A stretch of 64,000 bases of DNA from Ulva prolifera (GCA_023078555.1 CM041201.1:1991713-2055712); one strand, 5' to 3'. Counted from the stretch's first letter, positions 1 to 12,373 are shown. Notes: a model not told the origin generated them from the sequence alone. Numbers and translations: made by a program.

Positions 1-351
1 CTGCCCAGCGCAATCATTGAAGCTCTATCTTCGCCTAGTGGTCATACATGGACAGTGCCCTGTGCAACTTTCGCAAGTGTTTACCTAATCTTTCCTTGCC
101 ACAGCTTTGTGAAATCGGTTGGTGCTCAAAGTTGCCCCCAGGATCGAAGACGATGCTGAGGCGTGCATCACACCTGCCTCTCAGACCACCGGCCGCTCAC
201 GCCAGAGCATGACCCCACCTGTGCACTCTGCTGATCCACTCTCCATCCCATGCGAAACCCCGTCTCGTTGCCGCCATTGTTGCCATCAACATGGTGTGGT
301 GTATGTGTCGTAGTCAGAAAGTCTGTGCTCACCACGCTGGCATGGTTGCAG

Positions 352-1020
352 GTCTTCAATCTTTCGCTGCTCACCAGCGACTTCTACGCCTTTGCCGTGC
401 GTGGCGTGTTTTTCGAGGGCTTCTCTCGACAGTCCCTCGGGGTGTACCTCCTCAGCTGCGCTGCGGTCGTGTGCGGCCTCGTGGTCTACTTCACGTGTCC
501 AGACGCTGCGCAGCACGCCCATGCTCACGCAGCAACCCACCCAGCAACCCACCCAGCCCAGTACGCAGCGGTCGACCTGTATGATACATACACAACACCT
601 GAAGACCGCCCGTCGTGTGCCTCCGAGCAGGGAGGAGGTGAGGGCCGGATGAGGCGGAGTGACGATGGTGGGTCCGGCGAGCGTCGTGCGGCTGAAGGTA
701 GTTATGTGACTGTGAGCTGTAAGGAATGTGGCCCATCCTCTGCTTCACTGGGCAAACAGGGCACAGGGGCAGGGGGCATGCATGGGGCGTGCTCCATGAT
801 TGGTGGACCTGTGCTGAGTGGGGGTGCATCGGGGGTGGTCGGGGAGCACAGCAGCTGTGGCGGGGATATGCATGATGGTCTGCAGATGACGACCTCCGGG
901 GTGCAGGTTGCGTGGGAATACGAGGATACCGGGGATGCCGGTGACCCCACAACTGGGACAAGCTCTGCAGTGCAGATTGGCTGTAGGGATGGTGCTGTGA
1001 TCGCCCTAGATGATGCTTGA
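352..1020 (+). CDS. SLC35F-like solute carrier, C-terminal exon (partial gene)
   Basis: Last exon of a multi-pass membrane transporter whose earlier exons lie mostly outside the window. The exon opens after a TTGCAG acceptor at 346-351 and reads VFNLSLLTSDFYAFAV, then a hydrophobic helix around LGVYLLSCAAVVCGLVVYF. NLSLLT(S/A)D followed by a helix ending in GLV(V/L)Y is the typical end of the SLC35F1/F2 (DUF914) group of the drug/metabolite transporter superfamily. The remaining ~165 residues are a hydrophilic Gly/Ser/Glu-rich tail with His/Ala/Thr repeats near its start, longer than usual for the family; it would face the cytosol if topology is typical. Substrate unknown. A short upstream exon may exist (C TTT GTG AAA TCG at 103-115, between CACAG and GTTGG), but I could not join it with confidence. 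Ends at TGA 1018-1020. Confidence 0.6.
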   Translation, partial: VFNLSLLTSDFYAFAVRGVFFEGFSRQSLGVYLLSCAAVVCGLVVYFTCPDAAQHAHAHAATHPATHPAQYAAVDLYDTYTTPEDRPSCASEQGGGEGRMRRSDDGGSGERRAAEGSYVTVSCKECGPSSASLGKQGTGAGGMHGACSMIGGPVLSGGASGVVGEHSSCGGDMHDGLQMTTSGVQVAWEYEDTGDAGDPTTGTSSAVQIGCRDGAVIALDDA

Positions 1021-1810
1021 TGCCACCCTCGCCACTGTGGCAGCTTCAGCCAGGATTCAGAAAGGGCTGGCGTAGATTTTCGATCGAGTGACTTGTATTT
1101 CTCTCGATGTTGATGTGATTCTGAAAGTTCTGGTGTTCATCTCCATGATTTGGACACATATAATTCGCAATAAACTGATGAGTCAGTGTTTGGAACATCG
1201 CTTTTTTCAATCGGGATCAGGACGGGCACGTCTGCCCCCACATGTATGGACACACATCAGAGCAATAACCACGCTGTGCCAGTGACACACGTGCCACACC
1301 CGTCAGCATTGTATAGCCATCGCAGCTGGACTGACGCTTCTTTACGGGGTTGCATTTGAGCATCGTCTGCTGAGGTCCACGCCAGTGAGTGCACAGAACG
1401 AGGGTTCACGAGCCCGCCAGCAAGCCATACATGACCTCTCCAGCCCCCTCCTCCTTCTTCATACACTGCAGCCTTGAGTATTGGCTGCGCAATAGTCTCC
1501 CAATCATGCAGGGGCTTGGTTGCATTCATCACAGTCCTCGTGGTTGCACCTACACCACCACTCCACAACTTGAGAGTTTTACATTCCGGCTGCTTGAGAA
1601 GTACCGCCGTGTTGGCTGGAACGGCACCACGTGTGACGGCTAATGCAACACCTCACACCTTGTCGTTGGCCCTTGTTCCTGCCTCTGACTTGTGCTCTGC
1701 AGCATGGCGGTCTACAAGTCGCTGCGTGCATTGTTGTGGAGCTGAGGCAGGCGCATCCACTCCGTGGTAAAAGTTCGGATATAGGTTAGTTTGAGTACAT
1801 ACATCTTATT
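1021..1810. other. Intergenic, no gene seen
   Basis: This 790-base stretch separates the transporter from the Nudix gene. Short open frames on both strands show no splice-consistent or family-like sequence. It should hold the transporter 3' UTR and the Nudix promoter, but no sharp motif is visible. Confidence 0.5.
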
Positions 1811-3252
1811 ATGAGCGTGGACGAGTATTTTGATCTCGTTGACGAACATAACAAGCCCACTGGAGAGCAGAAGCATCGAAAGCTCGTGCACCAAGACGGT
1901 GTGTGACAGCAGCTCGACCGAGCTTCGACTTTATCGGCGTCCGCAGATAAGCTGACTGCATCGACTGTCCATGATCGTGCAACGTGATACAGGCGATTGG
2001 CACAGGGCAGTGCACATCTGGCTCTACGTGATCGACACACACGAACTGTTGCTGCAACAGAGGTCTGAGTTCAAAGAGTCATGGGCCAGCTTATGGGATA
2101 TCTCAGTTGCAGGGCACAGTACGTTCCTTCATTCCGTTACACGAAGGTACATGGCTGACCCAGGCACAGATGAGCTCGTTCGCCGCAGATGGGAGAGCAT
2201 GTCCATGTGTCTCGCATGTACAACTCTCTACTGATATGTATGACTGTCAGCGCGAGCCCAGCTGAGCTCGTGCAGTAAGTGCTGGAGACAACTCCATCCA
2301 CACCGCGATCAGGGAGACACATGAAGAAGTAGGGCTGGAGCTGCCGAAGGAGGTGTGACTTGTACGCTGACCACCACTGTCATTGTCTGGCGGGATTTGC
2401 CAGTTCATGCTCACCTTGGTCATTCTACAGCTAGCTCCAACTGATGCCAAAGGAAGGCTTGCTGTAGGCATTCGAGCTCTTGTTCACGTTCAAGCAAGAG
2501 TCAAGCGACCACGGTGGAAAATTCGTGAACAACGAGTTTGATGATGTCTACCTGGTGTGTGACAAGCCGCCGATGTTGCCAGTGCTCTGTGCGGTGTGGC
2601 AATCGCTTCCCTGTTTGCCCCGCTGTAGTCCACGGAGACATGTTGGTCACGCAGCCACCAGCAACCAAGGCCCCATGCACATGCAGCCATGCCACAGCCC
2701 TGTGTTGCACCTGCACATGCAGGCATGTCATAGCCCTGTGTTGCACTTGGCTGTGTGCTGCACTCCACATGCAGCCATGCCACAGCGCAGGAGCAGCCTG
2801 ATTCGAGATTTGGGACTGGTACATACGCAGGCTCCAACCTGGGCTGCTGCCGCACACTGTTGCATTGCACACTGTCGCTATGCCATTGTATTCCATACTT
2901 GGGCTCTGCCGCGGAATGGCACGAGTCCACGCAAACAGCTCTTATAGCAGTAGCATACCTGACGCTCAAGAATTTGTCATGCAAAGTCACTCGTCTGGTC
3001 AGACTGATACGTTCACGCTGAATGTGTAACCGGCTGTATGCATAACTATATAGACTGCATGGCGCCGCACGATCGCATGTATTACCTGTGCAGGTCACTG
3101 TGAAGGAGCGCATTCCGCTGGAGGCGTTTATCCTGGACGAGGCGGAGGTGGATGCTGTGAAGTACATGCCGGTGGCGGACCTCGCTGCAGCCTACAGGCG
3201 CCAGGACCCGACGCTGGTGCCAGTCGACATGGACTCCGATGTGCGCCCCTGA
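1811..3252 (+). CDS. Nudix hydrolase, isopentenyl-diphosphate isomerase-like subgroup
   Basis: Complete five-exon gene: 1811-1898, 1993-2118, 2276-2352, 2468-2554 and 3094-3252, with all phases agreeing, giving 178 residues. The protein starts MSVDEYFDLVDEHNKPTG, then GDWHRAVHIWLYVID and the Nudix box GHISAGDNSIHTAIRETHEE followed by VGLEL. The RExxEE metal-binding residues are intact; Asp replaces the first Glu of the box, as is usual in this subgroup. KFVNNEFDDVYLV and an acidic EAEVDAVKYMP segment follow. The pattern matches the N-terminal Nudix domain of plant NUDT3-like proteins, which hydrolyse nucleoside-diphosphate-type substrates; plants fuse it to a peptidase-like domain, whereas here the ORF stops soon after it. 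The true substrate is unknown. The 3'-most intron (2555-3093) contains an imperfect repeat. Confidence 0.85.
2679..2795. repeat. Imperfect tandem repeat in the last Nudix intron
   Basis: The phrase ACATGCAG(C/G)CATG(C/T)CA recurs at about 2680, 2715 and 2767, each followed by AGCCC or AGCGC; two copies also share CTGTGTTGCAC. Unit spacing is uneven (about 35 and 52 bases). It lies wholly inside an intron and looks like simple local duplication. Confidence 0.55.
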
Positions 3253-4475
3253 TTTGTACCAACCACAGTGTCTGGATCTATACAGAATACCGAATCTCGA
3301 TGTTGCTCGTTCCCAGCGGTCTACAGCTTGTATACTCCGCAGTGCCTCATGCTGAATCTGTGGAAATTTGGTGATGTCTCCGCAACACCACGGGACTGGA
3401 CGCGACGTGCAAGGGTGAAGGGTCAGGTGGTATAGCTGCCACGGCTACGAACTAATCACCCACTAATCATCCATGCATCAACGACTCATTCTCCAGATCT
3501 GTCGTCTGGTCCCTCTTGTGTCTTTCCGCACCCTACGTTTTGTCACTCGGGCCGCCGCCACACCGAAAACAGATATTCACAGACGCAGCCGCGTATAGTT
3601 AGAACCTGTGTGTCGCTCCAGCCGTCGCCACATCAACACAATCATCATATTTGCACGGTCGTGGAGAGAGCAGATGAGGAGACTGGGAGCAGGTACTGCC
3701 TACACACCTGCCGCACCCGCGCATGCCTCCCCCGGCCCGGGGGGCACCGTCCCCTCATGGGCGACAGTGGCCCAGCACGGCGCGGCACGCCCAGCGTGCA
3801 CCCTAGCAGTGCAGCACCGGGCGTGCAGCCTGCTGGGCCACGGCACCCGGGCCGGAGGGGGGCTTGCGCGGGAGCGGCAGCTGGCCTGGGGAAACCTCAA
3901 GCACTTGATAATCTGATGCTATCACCTGCGCCTTCGGCCGCCGGGCGTGCGGCGCTGCGATGCTTGCCGCATGAGATGTGTGTGTGGTGCGGGGCGTGGC
4001 TGTGCGAGCGCGCCGTGTGCTTCGGAGTCGGTGGGGGTGGTGTGGCCGTGCGGGTACGTGAGGCACTGTATCGTGATGTGGCGAGCGCCAGACGCTTGCT
4101 GCTGGAGCATCGTAGCGGCGCGAGCTGCCGTGCGGTGATGTGGTGCTGTGTCGTGGTGCTGTGTCTGCATCAGTAGTGCCGCATAGATGTGTGGGCAAGG
4201 CCGTGTGGGGCCCCCGTGGGCACACCACTCAACTCCGGGCACCAAGCACAGGCCGCTGCCTTCTGCATGTGCCTGCACACAAAACCACTTGGAACAGCGG
4301 CCCGCACATGCATGCGTCCCGGGCTGCTCATGCCTCGTTGTTTCCTTCTGTTGGTTTCAGTCTTGTCTGGTGCTGGCCCCAGCGACGCAATGCATCGAAG
4401 TCCGATTTGGACCTGTTCCGTATTTTGCGAAAATTGGGCAACACAGGCTGACGGCGTGCCCCCCTGTGACTGCAG
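3253..4475. other. Probable intergenic or 5' exon region, unresolved
   Basis: No reading frame here can be tied to a known family. A GC-rich stretch at 3700-3960 could encode an initial exon of the next gene (a frame beginning MGDSGPARRGTPSVHPSS at about 3757), and 4350-4440 has a coding-like stretch with KSDLDLFRILRKLGNT. I could not connect either to the exon at 4476 by splice phase, so neither is called. Confidence 0.35.
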
Positions 4476-5157
4476 TACCGGCAGCTGTTCGACATACTTG
4501 AAAACCGGGCAAAGCGGAAGGCAATCGTCGGGTCAGGGAGCTACACGTACTTCCACAAGAAGCGGGTGCGCCCTTGTGCACCCCCCCGCACCCTCTCCTC
4601 GTTTGACACCTTCTGATGCTGCCTTGCCCCAGCCGTAACACAGAGAGAGACGGCCCGGACCGCCTGGTCTGTCCGTCGTCCTTCGGCACAGTCACACAGA
4701 GATCCTGTCAGCTACTCGCCGAAGCCCACCTGCTAGTCCAGCATGCGGCGTGTGTGTGTGTGGCAGGTGTGGAGGCGCAATCGCACGCGGCAGGAATGGC
4801 TCGGGTGCTGCGCGGTCCATGCAGAGCCTGGAACACCACCGGGGGGCCGCTGTGTCCGGCCTCCGCTGGCTCCCACGTGCATGCCCCCCTCACTGTGCTG
4901 GCGATACCTGTGCATCGCATCACACCACCGGCGCTGTGGCAACCCTGCACCAGCATCGCCATGATGACTTGCGCTCTGCAATGGCGGCGCTCCGGCCCTC
5001 ATGCCACACTGCATGCGACGTGGCATCGTGTCTTGAAGTGGTTCGTGGGCGTGCTGACATGGCAGAGCGGCTGCCGCAGGGACACTCCGCGGTGCAGATC
5101 CAGTGCCTGACCTTCGATGAGCCTTACCTCAAGTTGATACCCGCGGCCAGCCGGTAG
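4476..5157 (+). CDS. Unidentified gene, two or more exons (partial model)
   Basis: Two segments look truly coding. The first (4476-4565) begins after CTGCAG with YRQLFDILENRAKRKAIV, continues with GSGSYTYFHKKR and stops at a GTGCGC donor in phase 0. The second (5080-5157) begins after GCCGCAG and encodes GHSAVQIQCLTFDEPYLK followed by LIPAASR and a TAG stop. A further exon may lie near 4767 (VWRRNRTRQEWLGCC). The first segment is basic and helical. I do not recognise the family, and the 5' end is not found. The coding call rests on codon-like composition and splice-phase agreement, not on homology. Confidence 0.4.
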
Positions 5158-8100
5158 CGGCCCAGGTCCTTTATGTCACCTGTAGACACCGAGAGCGTGC
5201 CAGCCAACAGCACCCAGGCAGCGCCAAGCGGGTGCTCACACGAGGGATCGTGTCTGCTTCGCCTGTTGACAGCAGCGGAGACTGCATGCGAACGAGTTCT
5301 TTAGCCAGGCGTCAGAGTCGAGCTCGCTCAATCGAGCCTGCCTCCCGGGGCAACCAGCTTCCAGAGACTGCTGCTCTGAAGGATCGCCTACCTCTCCTGA
5401 TGCCGCCGTGGTCGTTTGCGGTTGAGCAACGGACTCCGCGTGCGGCTCTGTCTGTAGCTGTCAGTGGGCTGAGGTCAGAAGCGCTGCTGCCCAGGTGTGG
5501 TAGTGCGCTGATCCATGCGTGGACTGATGCAAGAGCGATGCTGACTCACAGCGATGATTTGCAAGTCTACATTCAAGATACATCGGACCTCTCACGGTGA
5601 CATGGCATGAATTATGTATGTGCGGTGCTGTACAGCACAGAGCAAGCCTTTGCCATCGTGGCTCTGAAATGTCCGACCGGTCATACTCTTCTGCACAAGT
5701 CGATACGATACCGAGCCTGGGCTGCACCCAAGCTCGGCTTGGCAGCTCGCTAGGCTCCAGCCGGAGCCCGTTGGGCGGAAGGAGGCATGTAGAGCCTTGT
5801 TGTATGTCTTGGACTCTGCAATCGGTATCCTGTCTCAGGAGGCCATCACATGTCCAGCTTTCGCAGAATACAGCTGCATCAAACGCTTGCTCAGCACAAA
5901 TGGCCTGCTATCTGTCATAGTGATCCATCCAAGTCGCAGACCACTGACGTTCAGCACCATTTGACAACTGCGTTTTGGTCTTTACGTGTGTTTGTACGTT
6001 CACACCATTGTTGTGCAGCAGACCTGCGGCAGGGCATCCCTGCCAAATGGTGGCTGCCTTCATTAGTGTGCTGTGCAGCAGTGACCTTCTCAGTCGTGAA
6101 GCTGAAAACTGTGTGATAAAGACATCTGCCTGATGAAGAGCAAATTTGGTCCATGACATGTCTTCATGCACATGCCCCGAGGTGCCATTGACCGGCACGG
6201 GCTCCGAATCAGACAACAGCGTCAGGCGTCGACGATTGGAGGGGGAAGAACAATGTTCCTCCCGATTCAATCGTGTTGACAGCCATGATATGATCGCCCG
6301 TGATCGCAGAGCCTTCACAGTCAATTTATGCCTTTCGAAGCTCGCAATTAAGCCCCAGAACAACTGCTTGCTGAGTTGTTCGCAGGATCATGGAAATGGG
6401 CAAAACCTGTCATCACAGTCGGCTTGACTCAAGGATACATCTTCTTCGAACGATGCCTCAGCACAACACACCAAGTGTATGTGCATGACTGCTTGGAACA
6501 AATGGGGACAATCTGATGGCCCATACGCCATATCATGGCGGGCAACTCCTCACAGCATGCCCTTGTGGGCGGTGACGTATCCCTCAGAGCACAGCAACCA
6601 CGGCAATGCGGTTGATCCCGTATCCCAGAGAAAACGGCGCAACATTGGAGCGTTCTGTTACTACTAGGAGTGTTGACAGCCATACATACATTATTTTAAC
6701 CAAGACAGGCATAGTGCAATGTCAACGCTTGTCCATCCAAGCAGTAGGCCAGGCTGTTCAGTGACCATTCAAGGCTGTGCACTCTTGATGGTCTTCCGGA
6801 CAAGCGTGACATGGTGTGGCAATAGTGAAGTCGAGATGTTTGCGGGGTACCTGGACACTTGCATGTATTCAATGAGGCTGTGGTTTCAATGGTGGATGCT
6901 TCGAAGGTGGAAGTCTGAGTGGAGGCTAGCCAGATTTGCCATAGCTCATTAGTGACAAAAGCATCGATGTATCAACATATTGACAGCAGGCTACCGTGCA
7001 AGTTCTGCAATCACGTGACCACACAATTATTGATTACTGGACCGGGTTAGGACCTGTTCATGCCACACTTCAAAAAAACCTTTTACTTTTAATCAGAGTA
7101 AAATAAACTTATGTAGCCGTAATAATAGTTTATCTCCTGCTACACGGGACCCTATTAAGTACTAAAGCTGACAAGTTGCAACTCAAGGCCTTCATCCACT
7201 GCAACAGCGTTTGAATCTGAACGTCCACTGGCATATGTCACGACATGTGGGTCAGCGCATGCACTTTGAAGAACGAGAAGGAGCGTAACATATTTACATA
7301 ATGAGTTAATGCTCACACTGGTCTTAACGTAAACAAAAACCAAACAATGTGTGGGTCGTTGGAAAGCACTCTGTAGTTCTCACTAGCTACAGCTACACCA
7401 TATGCAGATCAACATCCCACAGTCAATACCACTAGCAAACTGTTCTAGCATGCTATGCATTAGCCACTACATCTACTCAGTGTCAGTCAGCTTGAGCGTC
7501 TCATTTGAACTACTTTTCGAATGCGTCCTTATCGTGCCAGTGTGGGTCTGTTACTGCGACGGTCTCCATCCGGAGTGATTGCAATGCGTCGCCTGGACTC
7601 ACGCGCGATTTGATGACAGCTTCCCCTGTGCAAAAGCACTGCTCAGTATTCGGCGCATACTGCGTACCATGGGAACAATCAATCATATGTCTGATAATGC
7701 GCAATGCTGATCAAGGCCCATGCCTGTGTATTTTCTGAATTTTAACATTGTAAAGTAAAGTAAAGTAAATCTAAATTTACTGAGCCGTATCCTATTGGAC
7801 ATTGACAACTTGTTTTATCATTTGCAACAAGGCCAAAGATGGCCACATGGCCGGACCTCGCAGACGGCCGCATGGCAGACAGCTGGCTGGTCGGTTTTGC
7901 GGCAGAACAGTTGGACAGGCTTCGCGAGTGCTACACTGTGCGATCCACAGCAACATGGTGTGTGCCATGCAAAGACCTGCAAAGACCGCGCCGGTAGCTA
8001 TGGCACCTGTGATTCACAGTGTCCGGTCGCAGCTCGCGGTGAAAGAAATTGTGGCCTTGTCGCCATGCAGCGCTCGAAAAATCTTGGCTGTGAAAAAATA

Positions 8101-9013
8101 GTGTGGCGCGCTGCACGCATGCGAGAGGTGATTACGAGTCCAGTGTGCATGCATGGCGCAGGACACCAGTAGCCACTCCCAATTTTTGAAGACCGGCGCA
8201 CGCAGGCCTGCAATGCTTGGGGAGCTCCCAGTCCTGAGTGTACGCGACAGAGATGTCTTTGATGTGGTGCCAGATCTGAGCCAGCGCACTGGCCGTGCAT
8301 GTGGTGCAAGAGGATATAAGCCTGTCAGCCATGACAGCACATCACCGGCCACGATCAATCGACCCCCAAGCCTTCGTTTAACGTCGCCGCCCTCTTGCAC
8401 CGAATCTATCAGAAAGTGGAGCTTTCCAGCCCATCACGCCCTGAAGCTTGCCTGCCACAGCGGTCGGTCGGCCGTGATCACGCTGCAGTTGTAGTACACG
8501 TGCGGCAACAGAACTTCAACGGCACCAGAGATTCCGAAGGTGAGTCACGAAGGTGTGGTCATGCAACAGGTTGTACACTACAGGACACTGCATGTCAACA
8601 GGCAGCCGGTACACTCTAGCAATCAGGAGCTTTTGTAACAAGCCAGTGTGTGGTTGATCAACCATGCATGGGGACCATGAGGATGCTCTGACGACCCTGA
8701 ATCCATGACTGGACAGGCACATGTAGCTCTCTGTACAGATCCATGTAAATGTCAAACCATTCTGCTGTAACGCACGCATCCTTGTGCCTCGGCCCTCGGC
8801 AATTCAACCACCGCAAAGCCTCCAGGCTAGCCAGTAGCTGCTGCTGCGATCGTGTCACCGCTCACCTGTCCTCATGTCCTCCCGGTCCACACGTCAGTAG
8901 CGTCGTCAGCACTCCACGCCATCAGCTACACGGCTGTGCTACATGGCTGTGGTACACGGCTGTGGCGGCTGCAGGCAATGCCACTGACCTCACGACGCGC
9001 CAAGCAAGCATGC
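5158..9013. other. Gene-poor region
   Basis: About 3.9 kb without a gene I can support. It is more AT-rich than the flanking genes in parts (for example 7060-7800). The open frames are short and low in coding character. A minus-strand frame at 8400-8014 (VKRRLGGRLIVAGDVLSWLT) is the least unlikely coding stretch but has no splice or family support. Confidence 0.5.
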
Positions 9014-9178
9014 ATGGCGTCCATGAACGCGCGCGACGCCGGCCTGCGCGCTGCGGGGGTCGCGCTGCTGGCGCTTGCGGGCGGCGCGCTGTCCGTGCAG
9101 GGCGCGCGCGTCTTCTGCCGCTCCGTCAGCGCCTCAAGCACCCGCATCCAGTACCAGGACGGCTACGCGGAAGCCCGT

Positions 9179-9214
<36 letters not shown>

Positions 9215-12200
9215 TCCAACCTACATACGATCGGAAATTGCCTCAGCCGGATTGCAACCTCGCCAGTATAGTCGCTTCTTTTAGAGATACTGTGTGCTAA
9301 ATGCTCGTGTACATGGACAGCAGCACTGTATGTGTACGTGTTCCCCCCCCCCGTTTCCCCCCCCCCCGCACGACAGCAGAGCTATCGAGCTATCGATACT
9401 GTGATCTATGCTTGCTTTGCACCAGCGTCAACCCCGTGACTGTGATCCAACTGCTGCAATGTGTTTGAAGGGCTCGGGTGTGCAGTTCCAGGTCAGCTTT
9501 CCCCACAAAGCCGCTACTTTTGGGGGTGACTACTCTGACCGCTCGCAGTGGCCACTGTAGTAGCTCCACATCTGAGGTGTGCAACAACAGAGACCCTCAT
9601 GACTAATTGCTGGTGACAGAGAGTGACTCCTGGAAAGTCGGTAAATTACAAAGGGCTCAGGCCACAGTATGGCAGAGCAGTGCCCAAACTATAACACATT
9701 TCCATTAAAAACAGTGGCAAGAATCCTGGCAAGTGGTGTTGTGGTGTGCAGTGATCGACATCGCGGAGTCGATTTGCAGCGCGGCCACCGGCCAGCCGAT
9801 CGTGGTGCCGATCGACGAGCGCATCTCGGCGGTCGCGTTCGCGCAGGCCGAGGCCGTTGCGGCCGTCGTCGGCACGTGCTCCGGCGACGGCGCCGCGCGG
9901 CTGCAGGTGCGGGCACGGCGCCGCGCTGAGGCGCAGGCGACGGCCGTCGGCACCGCATCCGCGAGCGTCCTTGCGAGCGCCGGAGTGTGCGGCTTGTGTG
10001 AGACGGCGCTGCAGTCGTTCGCGGTCGCGGTCGAGACGCTGACGGCGACGGCCGTCGCGGAGGTCAACCGTGACGTGCGCTCCTCTCGCCGTCCCTTGCC
10101 TGACTCACCCCATCAGCCCTGAGTTGCTGCGGCCATGGCCCCTGACATGTGCTGACAATTTTTGCTGTCTGATATTACAAGCTCCGGCACGCTCGTGGTG
10201 AGCCATGGCCGCTGTGTCATGCAGTGCGCTGCCGTGTGTCGCCGGAGATGCATGCGTGCATGCATGCACATACATCGGCACAACCTGCGCATGCCGATAC
10301 CATCGGGTTGCAACGAGCTGAGGCCACACCCCTGAGTTCTCAGAGCGCAACGCCACCATTAACAGTGCACACATCTCAAACGATGAGTACTGTTCACGTC
10401 TCAGACGCGCTGCGCTGTGGTGCAGTGTTGGGTCGCTTTGCAGTATTTCCAGGGCTATCACCCCGAAATTAGATGTGAATATTCGGAACTGGTCTATGTG
10501 ATCGGGCCCGATGGCCCAGCACTGCTGTGGTGCAGGCGACGGTGCAGTTCGACGGCCGGCCGCTGACCGTCGCGGCCGTGCAGCGCAGCCTCCAGACCGA
10601 GGTCGCGCAGCTCCTCGCGACCATCACCGGCGAGATCCGCAGCAGCGCCACTGACGGCTGCAGCGCCAACGCGCTCGGCAGGGCAGCCGCCGGCCGCGCG
10701 CGCGCCGTGTGCGACGTGTCCATCACCGCGAGCGTCATCCTCACCGAGATCAACGCCGTCGCGGACGCGGGGCTGCAGGTGCGCGCCGCGCGCTCACGCA
10801 TGCATGCATGGGGTTCATGCATGAGAGGCTGAATGTTAGCGCCGCGCGCGCGTGTGCGTGACATGTGTGGTGCTTGTGTGTGCCGTATGTACGTGCTTGT
10901 AGTACAGTATACGTGAATGCACTTAGCTGTATCCCTTCGGGATGTTGGCAACTCCGGAGGACCAGGAGCATGTATGCTGATATGTGCGCGGGGGCTGCGC
11001 CTTGCGTGTGCGGGCGAGCCCCAATGTGGGTGGTGGCTGCAGGTGCAAACGCTCGGCTGCGACGGTGCGGACAGCTTCTTGGAGGTGGAGCTGCGGCTGC
11101 AGGAGGTGGCGGTGGCGGTGGCGCGGGCGGTGACGCAGGCCTCGGCGTTCTGCGAGTCCTGTGGTGGGTCGGGAACGCTGCTGGCGTGCGGCCTGAGTCG
11201 CGGCACCGTCGACGCTGTTGCGGCTGCGCAGGTGCGTCGGTGCTCCCGGAGCTTGCCTGGACTGATCTGTTCTTTGCATTTTTCCAGGCCGTGCAGCGCA
11301 CCTGCGCTACTGTGTGGCTGCATGCCCTGCCGAAGTGCACTTGCCAAACGATGCACAGGAGATGTACATGCGTATAGGGCCGTCACTCAATACACCTATG
11401 CATGATGATCACGGACGGAACCGAGACACGATGATCACGTTGCTCATCATGGGTGCAACGCCATAGCCCACACAGCCACGCGCAAGGCCCGCAATATGCA
11501 TGCCGTCGCCCGAAGTCGGGATGCTGCTCGCCTGCGATGCGTGCCTGCCGTTGTACACGTGTGACGATCTTGCCAGCAAACACCGTGTTTTGAGCGCATG
11601 CGCACTCGCAGCTGCATCATGCGTGTCTCTGGAGTTGCGTATATGTTTATACAGGCGCAGGCGTTCGCGACCGCCATCGCGGAGGCGTACGGCCCGGAAT
11701 GTGACTGCGAGGTGGCGGGGCGGCTCGATGCCGAGGAAGTCGCGACCGTCATCGCCGAGGCGAGCGTGTCATCCCTCGCCGAAGTCTGCGTCGGTACAGT
11801 CAGACATCTCCTCCCTGAAGCATGACTTCGTTTGCTCTTCTGTCACAACTGGCTGGCCGCTCCCACTCGCAGGATGTGCTTTGACTCGACACCGCGGCTG
11901 CGTCGCCTAGCCGTGTACACGCCTGTGGCCACCCCGGTGCTTGACTGAGTGGAGGCTGTGCATTAACATTGCTGGGTAGCCATGCAGTGAATTTGGGGCT
12001 GCCAAATGAGTAATGAACCTAGATATGCGATGCTGTTCTATGCCATGGGGCCCGACCACCCTCACCTGTGCGTCACGGCCTGGTCCGTCCGTGCACGTGC
12101 ACAAAAGCCTGGCTTTTGCATGAATGCATGGTCGCGCCTGCTGCATAGCACGTGAGTGTACGCTCATGTGAGTGCTGTAACCGTGGGGCTGCTGTGAGTG

Positions 12201-12373
12201 CAGGCGGCAACGAGTACGCGCTTGTGTCCGACTTCCAGTTCAAGGCGGAGGAGCGCGTCGCGGGGGCCGTGGCTGAGGTGTTTGCGGCAGCGTTCGCCGG
12301 GGAGGCCGACTGCGGCATCGCCCTCGGCCTCGTCGCAGAAGCGACCCCACTCCGCTCGAATGGCCGGCCTTGA
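9014..12373 (+). CDS. Secreted Ala-rich, Cys-containing periodic protein, family unknown
   Basis: Six exons with matching phases: 9014-9176, 9752-10074, 10536-10778, 11043-11231, 11655-11793 and 12204-12373, giving about 408 residues. The start ATG at 9014 (just 3' of GCATGC) gives a clear signal peptide: MASMNARDAGLRAAG, then hydrophobic VALLALAGGALSV and a cleavage-like VQGA. The mature part repeats a motif in which small residues alternate, as in AVAFAQAEAVAAVVGTC, ALQSFAVAVETLTATAVAE, EVAVAVARAVTQASAFC and AQAFATAIAEAYGPECDC, each tract usually ending at one or two cysteines. There are no further membrane segments. The alternating pattern suggests short beta strands or small-residue helices stapled by disulfides in the wall or extracellular space; this is inference. 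No enzyme motif is visible. The GC content and alternate-position alanines differ strongly from the flanking DNA. Confidence 0.7.
9180..9212. repeat. 33-base poly-C tract just inside intron 1
   Basis: An uninterrupted run of 33 C lies three bases inside the first intron of the secreted-protein gene, directly after the GTA of its donor. Two further C runs (10 and 11 bases) follow at 9343-9352 and 9357-9367 in the same intron. Length may be uncertain because such runs are difficult to sequence. Confidence 0.9.

Noticed and set aside
5908..6363. 151-residue minus-strand frame
   Set aside because: Composition is random-like, no splice partners, and it sits in the gene-poor region.
8014..8400. 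Minus-strand frame with RRLGGRLIVAGDVLSWLTG
   Set aside because: Looks slightly coding but no start context, splice partner or family; left as unresolved.
10469..11386. 305-residue minus-strand frame
   Set aside because: Lies across three exons and two introns of the secreted-protein gene on the other strand and has low-complexity Arg/His/Pro content.
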